This document shows positions 32,391-39,889 of a stretch of 39,889 nt of DNA, piece after piece. The stretch lies in NCBI GenBank assembly GCA_017965725.1, contig JAGCPK010000014.1:1-39889 (forward strand), given 5' to 3'. The first letter of the stretch is position 1, and the number at the start of each line of letters is the position of its first letter. Below the pieces are notes generated by a model. That model was not told the origin of the DNA. It was given only the letters and a program-made list of their open reading frames with translations, and made no database searches. This DNA comes from Prevotella sp. (GTDB lineage Bacteria; Bacteroidota; Bacteroidia; Bacteroidales; Bacteroidaceae). Position numbers and translations under genes: made by a program.

Positions 32391-33322
32391 TATATATCGT
32401 CTTTTATTTCTTGTCTCGAATTCTTGCCAAGGATAATCCACTTACCTCCCATCTGGGGCTTGGCACATCCGCATGGACTTGAATGGAGGGCGTGTTTGAA
32501 ATTGCACTCCCACGCCAAGCGAACACCCTGAGGTTTGCAGGCCATGGCATAATTGCGCACTTTGGCAGGCTGTGGCTGAGGAACCTGTGCCATCTTCTCC
32601 AATAGTTCTGTAAGACGCTGTGCACGTATATTTTTCTTAGCCTCCAACTCTTCCTTGCTGATGCGCTTGGAGGGTTTCTCCACGATAGGTGCCGTAGAAC
32701 CCTTGTCTTGTGCCAACAACTTCAGCACACGCTCACGCAGTTGGCGATTCATCTGATCCCGTACAATATCTTTCTCCGAAGTATAGGGAAGAGACATCTC
32801 CAATTCCTCCAGTTCTCTGGCAAGAGCCTGCATTTCTTTATATTCTGGCGTCATCTGCAGTTCTGCCATCAACTGGCGGGCTTCCTCCGTCAGAGCAGTT
32901 CCGCACTGTTTACAGAAAGAGAAATCATTCAAGGTATGACAGACGGGACACATGATTCCGCCCCTCGGATTTCCGCACTCAGGACAGAAGGCCTCTTGCC
33001 CAGACAGGTGAGCTCCGCAGAAGGAACAGACATCTGTACGGATATAATGATGACAAACTTCACAGAAATCGGCATCAGGGTCAATCTCGGCCCCACAATT
33101 CGGACAACTCATCTTGCCGAGAGGTTGTCCACAGGAAGCGCAGAACATAGCATCAGGCTCATTCACGACGCCACAGAAGGGGCACTGCACCCCATTTGCA
33201 GCATGATAATGGACGGCTTGATTCTGCTGCTCAACAACAGGTCTGTCCATCGTCAGTTCCTCTCGCTGCAGCTCTTGTACGCCTCTATTGGTTCTTTCCG
33301 GGTTAAGTGTACTATCACTCAT
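32390..33322 (-). CDS. Multi zinc-ribbon protein heading the kinase operon
   Basis: This 310-residue cytoplasmic protein has a chain of at least four zinc ribbons between residues about 45 and 150 (CPFCGVVNEPDAMFCASCG, CPNCGAEIDPDADFCEVC, CSFCGAHLSGQEAFCPECG, CPVCHTLNDFSFCKQCG). A charged helical stretch follows (EARQLMAELQM to LLAQDKG), then a C-terminal segment with further Cys (CNFKHALHSSPCGC) ending AKPQMGGKWIILGK. Function is unknown; serial ribbons usually make protein-protein or nucleic-acid contacts. Because two other proteins of the operon begin with ribbons of the same type, it may be a scaffold for them. It is the first gene of the unit, with a promoter 30 bases upstream, and its TAA shares a base with the kinase ATG. 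Confidence 0.88.
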   Translation of the reverse strand: MSDSTLNPERTNRGVQELQREELTMDRPVVEQQNQAVHYHAANGVQCPFCGVVNEPDAMFCASCGQPLGKMSCPNCGAEIDPDADFCEVCHHYIRTDVCSFCGAHLSGQEAFCPECGNPRGGIMCPVCHTLNDFSFCKQCGTALTEEARQLMAELQMTPEYKEMQALARELEELEMSLPYTSEKDIVRDQMNRQLRERVLKLLAQDKGSTAPIVEKPSKRISKEELEAKKNIRAQRLTELLEKMAQVPQPQPAKVRNYAMACKPQGVRLAWECNFKHALHSSPCGCAKPQMGGKWIILGKNSRQEIKDDI

Positions 33323-33352
33323 AAAAACAGGTATATTAACTTAAGTTTGGTG

Positions 33353-33385
33353 CAAAGATAATAAAATTTTCTAAAACTAAACAAA
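33353..33385 (-). promoter_or_regulatory. Promoter of the zinc-ribbon/kinase/AAA+ operon
   Basis: On the minus strand TTTG (33385-33382), 21 bases and TATCTTTG (33360-33353). The -33 box lies within the T-run of the terminator that ends the upstream M13 peptidase gene, so the two signals are overlaid. Everything down to 21033 on this strand is packed without another clear promoter. Confidence 0.72.
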
Positions 33386-33390
33386 AAACC

Positions 33391-33415
33391 GCCGTAAATT
33401 TATATTTACGACGGC
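33391..33415 (-). terminator. Terminator after the M13 peptidase gene
   Basis: GCC-GTAAAT-ttat-ATTTAC-gac-GGC forms a stem with a 3-base bulge. On the minus strand it is followed by GGTTTTTTG. It lies 37 bases past the peptidase stop. Confidence 0.65.
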
Positions 33416-33451
33416 ATTTTTATGCTAAAAACCTATTTAAATCATCAAAAA

Positions 33452-35485
33452 TTACCACAATTGGAGGCGTTCTGACTTCGGAATGAACATTTTATCACCC
33501 TCTTTGACATCAAAGGCATCATACCAGGCATCAATGTGGGGAAGGGCACCATTTACACGCCAACGACCCAGTGAATGGGGATCGCTCTTCGTACGGTTGC
33601 GAATCTCTTCCTCCGTGATATTTCCTGCCCAAACACCAGCATAGGCATGGAAGAAGCGCTGGTCTGCCGTCAGGCCATCCTTCTTCTCAAGGGGTGCACG
33701 TTTGGTGGCGTTCTTATAGGCAGTCCATGCCACCTGCAGTCCTCCATGGTCTGCAAGGTTCTCACCCAATGTCAGACGTCCGTTGCCCTTCAGGTCAGGT
33801 AGCACATTGATAGCCGAGAAGAAATCAGCATATTTATCTGTACGTTCTGTAAAATTCTTTCCATCCGCTTCAGTCCACCAGTCATGCATATTTCCGTCTT
33901 TGTCGAAACGGCGTCCCTGATCATCAAATCCGTGTGTCATCTCATGCCCGATTACCACACCGATAGCGCCATAGTTGAAGGCATCATCAGCAGTCATATC
34001 AAAGAACGGATATTGCAGAATACCAGCGGGAAAGCAAATTTCGTTCGTGGTAGGGTTATAGTAGGCGTTCACCGTCTGTGGAGTCATGTGCCAGTCATCA
34101 CGATCCACGGGTTTTCCTGCCCGATGATCGACATCCCATTCGTTCCAAAACTTAGCACACTCCTGCATATTATCGTAGTAAGATTTTTCAGGATCAATTG
34201 TCAACTTAGACAAATCCGTCCACTTATCAGGATACCCCACCTTTACATAGAATGTATTCAACTTCAAAAGGGCATTCACCTTCGTAGAGTCATCCATCCA
34301 ATCCTGGGCAGCGATACGCTCTCCAAGAGCAATCTGGAGATTCTTCACCAAAGTAATCATACGCTGTTTGGCAGCCTCTGGGAAGTATTTCTGGGCATAG
34401 ATCTTACCGAGGGCCTCGCCCATTACACGCTCCACCTGACTGGTACTGCGCTTCCAAAGCGGATGATTCTCCTTACGACCAGAGCGGACACGACCGTTGA
34501 AGTCGAAACTCTCTTCAATCACGTCGTCGCTCAGATAGTTGGCTGCAGAAGAGATAACACTCCACTCCATCACGTCGCGATACTCAGCGGGTTTGATGGC
34601 ACCAACAAGTGCATTGGCTCCTTCCAGGAAAGCAGGCTGTCCTACCACCATCTCCTGCAGATACTGGCTCTTTATACCCTTGGCATTCATCACCTTCACC
34701 AACGGGAGATTAGGATAGTTAGTCTCAAACTCCTTCAGGGTCATCTTATTGTAGTTAGCCTCAGGGTCACGGAGTTCCGTACGCGACTTGCTGACCTTTG
34801 CCAGCGCCGTCTCCACCTTCATGATGTTCTGCATCTTCTTGGTGGCAGCGCCCTTGCTGAAGCCGAAGAGTTGGAACATCTTCACCACGTGTTTCTTGAA
34901 GGCCTCACGGATATCAACCGTTGCCTTGTCGTTGTCAAGATAATACTCCTTCTGACCCAATGACAGACCGCCTTGATAGACACTCAGGATATTCTGCTCC
35001 GCATTCTTTTCGTCTGCGCCAAGACCAGCAAAGAAAAACTCCTGTTCACCGTAGGGTGCCAACTCCAACTGGATGTCAAATAACTGACTGTTAGTCTTGG
35101 CAGCCTCAAGTTTCTTGATCAGAGGCATCACAGGAGTCACGCCCTCCTGATTACGACGCACGGAATCCATCGCCAGTTTGTAGAGATCGCTGAGTTTCTG
35201 CTCTATCGTACCCTTCTGATAGGTGTTGTTCAACAACTCCGTCAGGATACCGTTGATACGTTTGTCGTTGTCTTCCTGCAGACGGTCAAAACTGCCATAG
35301 CGGGAATAGGCGGCTGGCAACGGATTGTTCTTCATCCATCCGCCACACGCATACTCATAGAAATCGTCACCAGGGCGCACGCTCTTGTTGAAATCAGCCG
35401 TATTCAGGCCTGATCCGAGACTGCCCTGAGCCATTGTCATCAAGGAAATTGATGTCATAGCCATCATCGTTAATACTTTCTTCAT
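33452..35485 (-). CDS. Exported M13-family zinc metallopeptidase (PepO/neprilysin type)
   Basis: The 677-residue precursor has a signal peptide (VLTMMAMTSISLMTMAQ), the N-terminal RPGDDFYEYACGGWMKNNP block and the zinc site HEMTH in VVIGHEMTHGFDDQGRRF. The third ligand Glu is in GENLADHGGLQVAW. The C-terminal NGALPHIDAWYDAF and the final aromatic (LQLW) replace the typical C-terminal W of the family closely. It degrades small peptides in the periplasm or at the surface. The gene lies 11 bases after the ABC-F gene and ends at a hairpin, making it the last gene of the LolA-ABC-F-PepO unit. Confidence 0.94.
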   Translation of the reverse strand: MKKVLTMMAMTSISLMTMAQGSLGSGLNTADFNKSVRPGDDFYEYACGGWMKNNPLPAAYSRYGSFDRLQEDNDKRINGILTELLNNTYQKGTIEQKLSDLYKLAMDSVRRNQEGVTPVMPLIKKLEAAKTNSQLFDIQLELAPYGEQEFFFAGLGADEKNAEQNILSVYQGGLSLGQKEYYLDNDKATVDIREAFKKHVVKMFQLFGFSKGAATKKMQNIMKVETALAKVSKSRTELRDPEANYNKMTLKEFETNYPNLPLVKVMNAKGIKSQYLQEMVVGQPAFLEGANALVGAIKPAEYRDVMEWSVISSAANYLSDDVIEESFDFNGRVRSGRKENHPLWKRSTSQVERVMGEALGKIYAQKYFPEAAKQRMITLVKNLQIALGERIAAQDWMDDSTKVNALLKLNTFYVKVGYPDKWTDLSKLTIDPEKSYYDNMQECAKFWNEWDVDHRAGKPVDRDDWHMTPQTVNAYYNPTTNEICFPAGILQYPFFDMTADDAFNYGAIGVVIGHEMTHGFDDQGRRFDKDGNMHDWWTEADGKNFTERTDKYADFFSAINVLPDLKGNGRLTLGENLADHGGLQVAWTAYKNATKRAPLEKKDGLTADQRFFHAYAGVWAGNITEEEIRNRTKSDPHSLGRWRVNGALPHIDAWYDAFDVKEGDKMFIPKSERLQLW

Positions 35486-35496
35486 TTTTATACTAT

Positions 35497-37494
35497 TTAA
35501 TTGTTTGATATTGACTCCAATTCTTCACTGAATTTCTCCCAGCGTTCCACCTCCTCGTCGAGACTACGCTTCGTTGACGTGTATTCCGTCACCAGCACCA
35601 TGTCTGATGCATTCTCTGGTATCATCAGCAAATCGTCGAGTTCTTTCAGACGTGCCTCCATCTTCTCAATCTTGGCCTCCGACTCCTTCACAGCCTTTTC
35701 CGCACGTTTGATACGCTTCTGCTGTTCCTTGTGTTCAGCATAACTGAGAGCCTTGGAAATTACTTCCTGATTGTTTCGATTATCGAAAACACTGTTTTCT
35801 GCCTTGGAAAACGCTGTTTTCTCACTGGGAAAACGTTGTTTCCCCTCTTGGGAAAGACTCTCTACCTTACCCAGTTCGTTCAGTTCGCTGATCTTCTTCG
35901 TCTGAAGGAAGTCGTAGATGCCTCCCAAGTGTTCCCTGACGCGTCCGCCACCAAACTCATAGACCTTCGTGACGAGACCGTCGAGGAACTCACGATCATG
36001 CGACACGATAATCGCCGTACCGTCGAAAGCCTTGATTGCCTCTTTCAGCACATCCTTCGAGGGCATGTCGAGGTGGTTAGTGGGCTCGTCGAGAATCAAC
36101 AGGTTCACAGGCTCTAAAAGCAGACGGATCATCGCCAATCTACTCCGTTCTCCCCCACTCAGCACTTTTACCTTCTTATCCGACTCCTCGCCGCCAAACA
36201 TAAAGGCTCCGAGGATGTCATTGATGCGCAGGCGGACATCGCCCTTCGCCACATTGTCGATGGTCTGGAAGACGGTCAGGCTCTCATCCAACAACTGCGC
36301 CTGATTCTGGGCAAAGTAGCCGATTTGTATGTTATGACCTATCTTCAGTTCACCTGTAAAGGGAATCTCGCCCATGATACATTTCACCAGCGTCGATTTA
36401 CCTTCACCGTTCTTGCCTACGAAGGCCACCTTCTCGCCACGTTTGATGGTCAGTGTCACATGGTCGAAGACGGTGTGGGCACCATAGTCCTTGCGCACCT
36501 CGTCGCAGATGATAGGATAGTCACCACTGCGCAGACACGGCGGAAACTTCAGATGCATGGCAGAGTTATCCACCTCGTCAATCTCAATGGGCACAATCTT
36601 CTCCAGTTGCTTGATCTTCTGCTGCACCTGCACAGCCTTCGTGGGCTTATAACGGAACCGCTCGATGAAGTCCTTCATGTCAGCCACTTCCTTCTGCTGA
36701 TTCTCATAGGCCCGCAACTGCTGTTCGCGACGTTCCTTGCGAAGTGCTACGTACTCATTGTATTTCACCTTATAGTCTATCACCTGTCCACAGGAGATCT
36801 CCAACGTACGGTTCGACACATTATTAATAAAAGCCCTGTCGTGACTCACCAGCACGACGGCACTCGAACTCTGCGCCAAGAACTGCTCCAGCCATTGGAT
36901 ACTCTCGATATCGAGGTGGTTGGTGGGCTCGTCGAGCAATAGTACGTCGGGCTTCTGCAACAGGATCTTTGCCAGTTCGATACGCATGCGCCAACCGCCA
37001 GAGAACTCTGAGGTAGGTCGTTCGAAGTCTGTCCGCAGGAATCCCAGACCCATCAGTGTCCGCTCAATCTCGGCCTCATAGTTCTCGGCTCCCATCATCA
37101 GATACCGGTCATGCTCCGTGGTGTATTTCTCAATGAGTGCCAGATAACTCTCGCTCTCATAGTCCGTACGCTCTGCCAACTGCTGGTTCATCTGGTCGAG
37201 ACGCTCCTTCATACGGGTGATGTCGGCAAAGGCTTTCTGCGCCTCCTGCCTCACCGTCGTATCGTCCTGCAGGATCATCACCTGAGGCAGATAACCGATG
37301 CGACAGTCAGCAGGTACACTGACATTCCCTGCCGTCGGCTTCTGCTGACCACAGAGAATCTTGAGAAGGGTGGATTTGCCAGCCCCGTTCTTGCCCACGA
37401 GGGCAATACGGTCTCTGTCGTTGATAACGAAACTTGCATCAGCGAACAACGGCTTCACACCAAACTCCACTTTCAGTCCTTCTACCGATATCAT
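35497..37494 (-). CDS. ABC-F family ATPase (ribosome-associated type)
   Basis: The 665-residue protein contains two ABC cassettes and no membrane segment. Walker A sites are VGKNGAGKST and VGKNGEGKST; signatures are FSGGWRMRIELAK and LSGGERSRLAM; Walker B LLLDEPTNHLD and LILDEPTNHLD. The charged linker between cassettes (KYNEYVALRKERREQQLRAY) is the P-site tRNA interaction motif region of ABC-F factors. The C-terminus is a coiled coil (QQKRIKRAEKAVKESEAKIE...). ABC-F proteins act on stalled ribosomes or confer antibiotic resistance; the Uup/YdiF-like layout suggests housekeeping. Between cassette 2 and the coiled coil, residues about 546-570 come from a 22-bp tandem repeat (35785-35856). It overlaps the LolA-like gene by 4 bases. 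Confidence 0.93.
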   Translation of the reverse strand: MISVEGLKVEFGVKPLFADASFVINDRDRIALVGKNGAGKSTLLKILCGQQKPTAGNVSVPADCRIGYLPQVMILQDDTTVRQEAQKAFADITRMKERLDQMNQQLAERTDYESESYLALIEKYTTEHDRYLMMGAENYEAEIERTLMGLGFLRTDFERPTSEFSGGWRMRIELAKILLQKPDVLLLDEPTNHLDIESIQWLEQFLAQSSSAVVLVSHDRAFINNVSNRTLEISCGQVIDYKVKYNEYVALRKERREQQLRAYENQQKEVADMKDFIERFRYKPTKAVQVQQKIKQLEKIVPIEIDEVDNSAMHLKFPPCLRSGDYPIICDEVRKDYGAHTVFDHVTLTIKRGEKVAFVGKNGEGKSTLVKCIMGEIPFTGELKIGHNIQIGYFAQNQAQLLDESLTVFQTIDNVAKGDVRLRINDILGAFMFGGEESDKKVKVLSGGERSRLAMIRLLLEPVNLLILDEPTNHLDMPSKDVLKEAIKAFDGTAIIVSHDREFLDGLVTKVYEFGGGRVREHLGGIYDFLQTKKISELNELGKVESLSQEGKQRFPSEKTAFSKAENSVFDNRNNQEVISKALSYAEHKEQQKRIKRAEKAVKESEAKIEKMEARLKELDDLLMIPENASDMVLVTEYTSTKRSLDEEVERWEKFSEELESISNN
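35785..35856. repeat. 22-bp palindromic tandem repeat (3.3 units) in the ABC-F gene
   Basis: The palindrome GAAAAC-nnn-GTTTTC recurs at 35785, 35807 and 35829 (the last slightly decayed), exactly 22 bases apart, with a partial fourth unit at 35851. It is translated as RFPSEKTAFSKAENSVFDNR in the linker before the C-terminal coiled coil. Confidence 0.88.
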
Positions 37495-38111
37495 CGTTTA
37501 TCCACGAACTTATAATCCTTATACTGTTCTGCGGGGAATCGCAACATCTCATCCGTGATACCACCCGACTTGAAGTTGGAAATCTTGATGGTGGTCCAGA
37601 TAATGGAAATCTTGACACGCACACGGATAGGCTCGTAGGTCTGCCGCTTCACCAGCGCATGTACTTCCCTGATACCGCCCTTGACGCCCTTCTTCGCCTT
37701 CAACGTAATCATAAAGCCTTCCTCATGGTTGGCGATGCTATAGTCGAAGTTTTCTGGAACGAACTTGAACTTACTCGAATACTTGTCCGACTTGTTGTTC
37801 TTGGCATCATGGATCTCCACCTCTTTTTTCTTTTTCTTGATGGTATAGACCGTCTTACCGTCGTTCCAGGAGTTCATCTTTGCATCCACGAACTTGCTCT
37901 TCTTACCTTTATACCAGATGTTTCCCCAGGTCTTATAGATACCCGTGATATTCACATCGTAGCGCAGAGTGGCTCCCTGTTCGCCAAACACTTGCTGGTA
38001 TGCCTGATTGAAAATCCGCTTTGCCTGTCGCTCGTTCGCACTCTCTTCCGCCTGTATGGAAACAAGGGAAGACAGGAGCAACATGACCACTAATATTATC
38101 TTATTTCTCAT
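37491..38111 (-). CDS. LolA-like outer-membrane lipoprotein carrier
   Basis: The 206-residue periplasmic protein has a signal peptide RNKIILVVMLLLSSLVSIQA. The mature part begins with a helix (ANERQAKRIFNQAYQQVFG) followed by repeated beta strands (LRYDVNITGIYKTWGNIWYKG, KTVYTIKKKKKEVEIHDA), the half-barrel layout of LolA proteins. LolA shuttles lipoproteins from inner to outer membrane. Similarity is by fold pattern more than by exact motif, so confidence is moderate. The start at 38111 gives the signal peptide; upstream codons cross the promoter region. It overlaps the ABC-F gene by 4 bases (ATGA). A TACTTTTGC box lies at 38140-38133. Confidence 0.75.
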   Translation of the reverse strand: MRNKIILVVMLLLSSLVSIQAEESANERQAKRIFNQAYQQVFGEQGATLRYDVNITGIYKTWGNIWYKGKKSKFVDAKMNSWNDGKTVYTIKKKKKEVEIHDAKNNKSDKYSSKFKFVPENFDYSIANHEEGFMITLKAKKGVKGGIREVHALVKRQTYEPIRVRVKISIIWTTIKISNFKSGGITDEMLRFPAEQYKDYKFVDKR

Positions 38112-38132
38112 TAATTTTTCAGTTTCAAGGTG

Positions 38133-38140
38133 CAAAAGTA
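38133..38140 (-). promoter_or_regulatory. -7 box of the LolA-ABC-F-PepO unit
   Basis: TACTTTTGC on the minus strand, 21 bases before the ATG at 38111. No convincing -33 box. Confidence 0.45.
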
Positions 38141-38162
38141 CACATTTCTCACGGATTATTCG

Positions 38163-38170
38163 TATTTTTG
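38163..38170 (+). promoter_or_regulatory. -7 box of the tex promoter
   Basis: TATTTTTGC on the plus strand, 21 bases before the tex ATG; divergent from the box at 38133-38140. No clear -33 box. Confidence 0.45.
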
Positions 38171-38191
38171 CAGCATAAATTAACGAATTGT

Positions 38192-39889
38192 ATGGAAAAG
38201 AACATCTTTGCAAAACTGATTGCCCAGCAACTCAGCCTTCAGGAGCGGGCTGTCGATAACACATTGGCCTTGCTCGACGAGGGTTGTACCATCCCATTCA
38301 TCTCACGTTATAGGAAGGAGCGCACGGGAGGTCTCGACGAGGTGAAGATTGCCGCCATCAGCGATCAGTACGAGAAACTGAAGGAGATCCAGAAACGTAA
38401 GGAGACGGTTGTAAAGACTATCACCGACCTCGAGAAGATGACGCCCGAACTGCAGAAGCGCATCGACGACTGCTGGGACGCCACCGAACTCGAGGATATC
38501 TACTTGCCCTACAAGCCCAAACGCAGGACGAGAGCACAGGTAGCCCGTGAGCAGGGCTTAGAGCCTCTCGCCAAGATTCTCCTGCTCCAGCGTGAACGAG
38601 ACCCCGAGCGCGCAGCAGAGCGTTTTGTCAAGGATGATGTGCAGGATGTCGTGACAGCCATCAAAGGGGCTCAGGACATCATTGCTGAGATGGTCAGCGA
38701 GGATGAGCGCAGTCGTCAACAACTCCGAGGTGCCTTCCGTCGTCAGGCCATCATTACCTCCAAAGTGGTAAAGGCCAAGGCTGCGAGTAAGCGAGATCAG
38801 AGCAAAGTTGACTATGACTCTGACAAGCGTGAGCAGGCTCGACCGAAGGCCATGGCCGATACCGACGAAGCGGCCAAATACTCAGACTATTTCGACTGGT
38901 CGGAGCCCCTGAAACGCTGTTCCTCCCACCGTCTGCTCGCCATGCGACGGGGTGAGAGCGAGGGTATTCTCCGTATCAGCATCTCACCCGACGATGAGGA
39001 ATGTATCGAACGTCTTCAGCGACATTATGTCTATGGCAATACGCCATGTGGGAAGTTAGTGGCTGAAGCGATTGAGGACGGTTACAAACGTCTGCTCAAG
39101 CCCTCCATCGAGACGGAGTTTGCTGCCCTCAGCAAAGAGAAGGCCGACGAAGAGGCTATCCGCGTCTTCGCAGAGAACCTCCGTCAACTATTGCTAGGCG
39201 CCCCCCTCGGACAAAAACGGGTGATGGGTATCGACCCAGGTTTCCGCACAGGTTGTAAGGTGGTGTGCCTCGATGCGCAGGGAAATCTGCTCCATCATGA
39301 GGCCATCTTCCCCCACCCGCCTGTCAACAAACGTATGGAGGCAGCCATGAGCATCCAGAAGATGCTGAAGAAATACCAGATTGAAGCCATCTCCATCGGC
39401 AATGGCACTGCCTCGCGCGAGACCAACGGCTTCATCCGCGATGTCCTCGCAGGACGCTATGACGTCTCTCCATCGAAGCGTGAGGGAGAGGCGCCCCAAG
39501 TATTCACCGTCAGCGAAGATGGTGCCTCCGTCTATTCCGCCTCGAAGATCGCCCGCGACGAGTTTCCTGATGAGGATGTCACCGTTCGCGGTGCCGTCTC
39601 GATTGGGCGTCGCCTGATGGATCCCCTCGCCGAACTCGTGAAGATTGATCCCAAGAGCATCGGCGTAGGACAATACCAGCACGATGTGGATCAGACGAAA
39701 CTCAAGCACTCGCTGGATCAGACCGTCGAGAGTTGCGTCAATAATGTGGGTGTCAACCTCAACACCGCCTCGCAACATCTGCTGATGTATGTCAGCGGCC
39801 TCGGACCTACCCTCGCCAAGAATATCGTGGATTATCGTAAGGAGAATGGAGCCTTCACCTCACGCTCCCAACTGAAGAAAGTGCCTCGC
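38192..39889 (+). CDS. tex: Transcription accessory protein Tex (S1 RNA-binding family), 3' end outside window
   Basis: 566 codons are present and open to the window end. The N-terminal region reads EKNIFAKLIAQQLSLQERAV then TIPFISRYRKERTGGLDE, the family start. ELEDIYLPYKPKRRTRAQ is the next conserved block. The YqgF-like domain starts at VMGIDPGFRTGCKVVCLD and contains ISIGNGTASRET, then SEDGASVYSASKIA. SIGRRLMDPLAELVKIDPK, SIGVGQYQHDVDQ and the helix-hairpin-helix LGPTLAKNIVDYRKENGAF follow; the S1 domain lies beyond the window. Tex binds nucleic acids and is usually essential or important for expression. Between RDVLAGRYD and QVFTVSEDG there is an extra SPSKREGEAP, encoded by sequence with a small inverted repeat (39466-39471 / 39485-39490). 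This may be another repeat insertion. Confidence 0.94.
   Translation, partial: MEKNIFAKLIAQQLSLQERAVDNTLALLDEGCTIPFISRYRKERTGGLDEVKIAAISDQYEKLKEIQKRKETVVKTITDLEKMTPELQKRIDDCWDATELEDIYLPYKPKRRTRAQVAREQGLEPLAKILLLQRERDPERAAERFVKDDVQDVVTAIKGAQDIIAEMVSEDERSRQQLRGAFRRQAIITSKVVKAKAASKRDQSKVDYDSDKREQARPKAMADTDEAAKYSDYFDWSEPLKRCSSHRLLAMRRGESEGILRISISPDDEECIERLQRHYVYGNTPCGKLVAEAIEDGYKRLLKPSIETEFAALSKEKADEEAIRVFAENLRQLLLGAPLGQKRVMGIDPGFRTGCKVVCLDAQGNLLHHEAIFPHPPVNKRMEAAMSIQKMLKKYQIEAISIGNGTASRETNGFIRDVLAGRYDVSPSKREGEAPQVFTVSEDGASVYSASKIARDEFPDEDVTVRGAVSIGRRLMDPLAELVKIDPKSIGVGQYQHDVDQTKLKHSLDQTVESCVNNVGVNLNTASQHLLMYVSGLGPTLAKNIVDYRKENGAFTSRSQLKKVPR

Noticed and set aside
24712..33322. Type VI secretion regulatory cluster
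   Set aside because: Kinase, PP2C and FHA are reminiscent, but no Tss structural gene is within the window and the AAA+ type is CbbX, not ClpV.
33884..34963. 359-codon plus-strand open frame opposite the M13 peptidase
   Set aside because: Composition is that of a reverse-strand shadow, and the peptidase frame is complete and conserved.

Overview
The window looks like a Bacteroidales chromosome, most likely Prevotellaceae (Prevotella/Segatella type). The evidence is a set of upstream boxes of the Bacteroidetes form TAnnTTTG, several with a TTG/TTTG element 20-21 bases further upstream; few Shine-Dalgarno sites; a Prevotella-style C-terminal tail on a secreted xylanase; SusC-like TonB biology; and family members typical of the order (GTPase-altered EF-G paralogue, M13 and U32 peptidases, calycin-like lipoprotein). 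It is dense, ordinary-looking core chromosome: no tRNA, rRNA, CRISPR array, integrase or insertion sequence was found, and no gene-free stretch exceeds about 180 bases.

Layout. 1-2094: 5' part of a macro-domain gene (minus), a small secreted peptide (plus) and a GH10 xylanase (minus). 2211-11834: a minus-strand run led by uxaC and followed by a cobalamin block: cobB, cobQ, cobD/cbiB, a CbiH-CbiC fusion, a CbiE-CbiT fusion and a CbiG-CbiF fusion. This covers the anaerobic ring-contraction to cobyric acid segment, but CbiL, CbiD, CbiJ, chelatase and nucleotide-loop genes are absent here. 11941-16400: type I asparaginase (plus), EF-G paralogue (minus), HemW (plus). 16390-20966: a four-gene minus operon of M28/PDZ peptidase, five-helix membrane protein, calycin-like lipoprotein and TonB-dependent receptor. 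21033-33322: an eight-gene minus run whose first five genes form a coherent signalling module (zinc-ribbon protein, transmembrane Ser/Thr kinase, zinc-ribbon protein with four CbbX-type AAA+ domains, zinc-ribbon FHA protein, PP2C phosphatase). Homoserine O-acetyltransferase, a U32 protein and a membrane SH3-like lipoprotein follow. 33452-38111: LolA-like carrier, ABC-F ATPase and M13 peptidase (minus). 38192-end: Tex (plus, partial).

Two things stand out. First, the kinase/phosphatase/FHA/quadruple-AAA+ module: kinase and phosphatase would write and erase phospho-threonine, the FHA protein would read it, and the AAA+ machine would act. The kinase N-terminus carries three T-[LM]-R-P-S motifs that are good candidates for the mark. 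I know no named system with this layout. Second, the cobalamin genes are peppered with short repeats inside their reading frames: 7-bp tandem arrays in cobL, cobD (twice), cobQ and at the cobB/cobQ junction, a 22-bp duplication in cobB, and REP-like palindromes in cobM, cobB and the CbiH-CbiC linker. A 22-bp palindromic tandem repeat also sits in the ABC-F gene. They lie mostly at domain linkers, loops and termini, and suggest repeat insertion or slippage that selection tolerates only where the protein can bear it.
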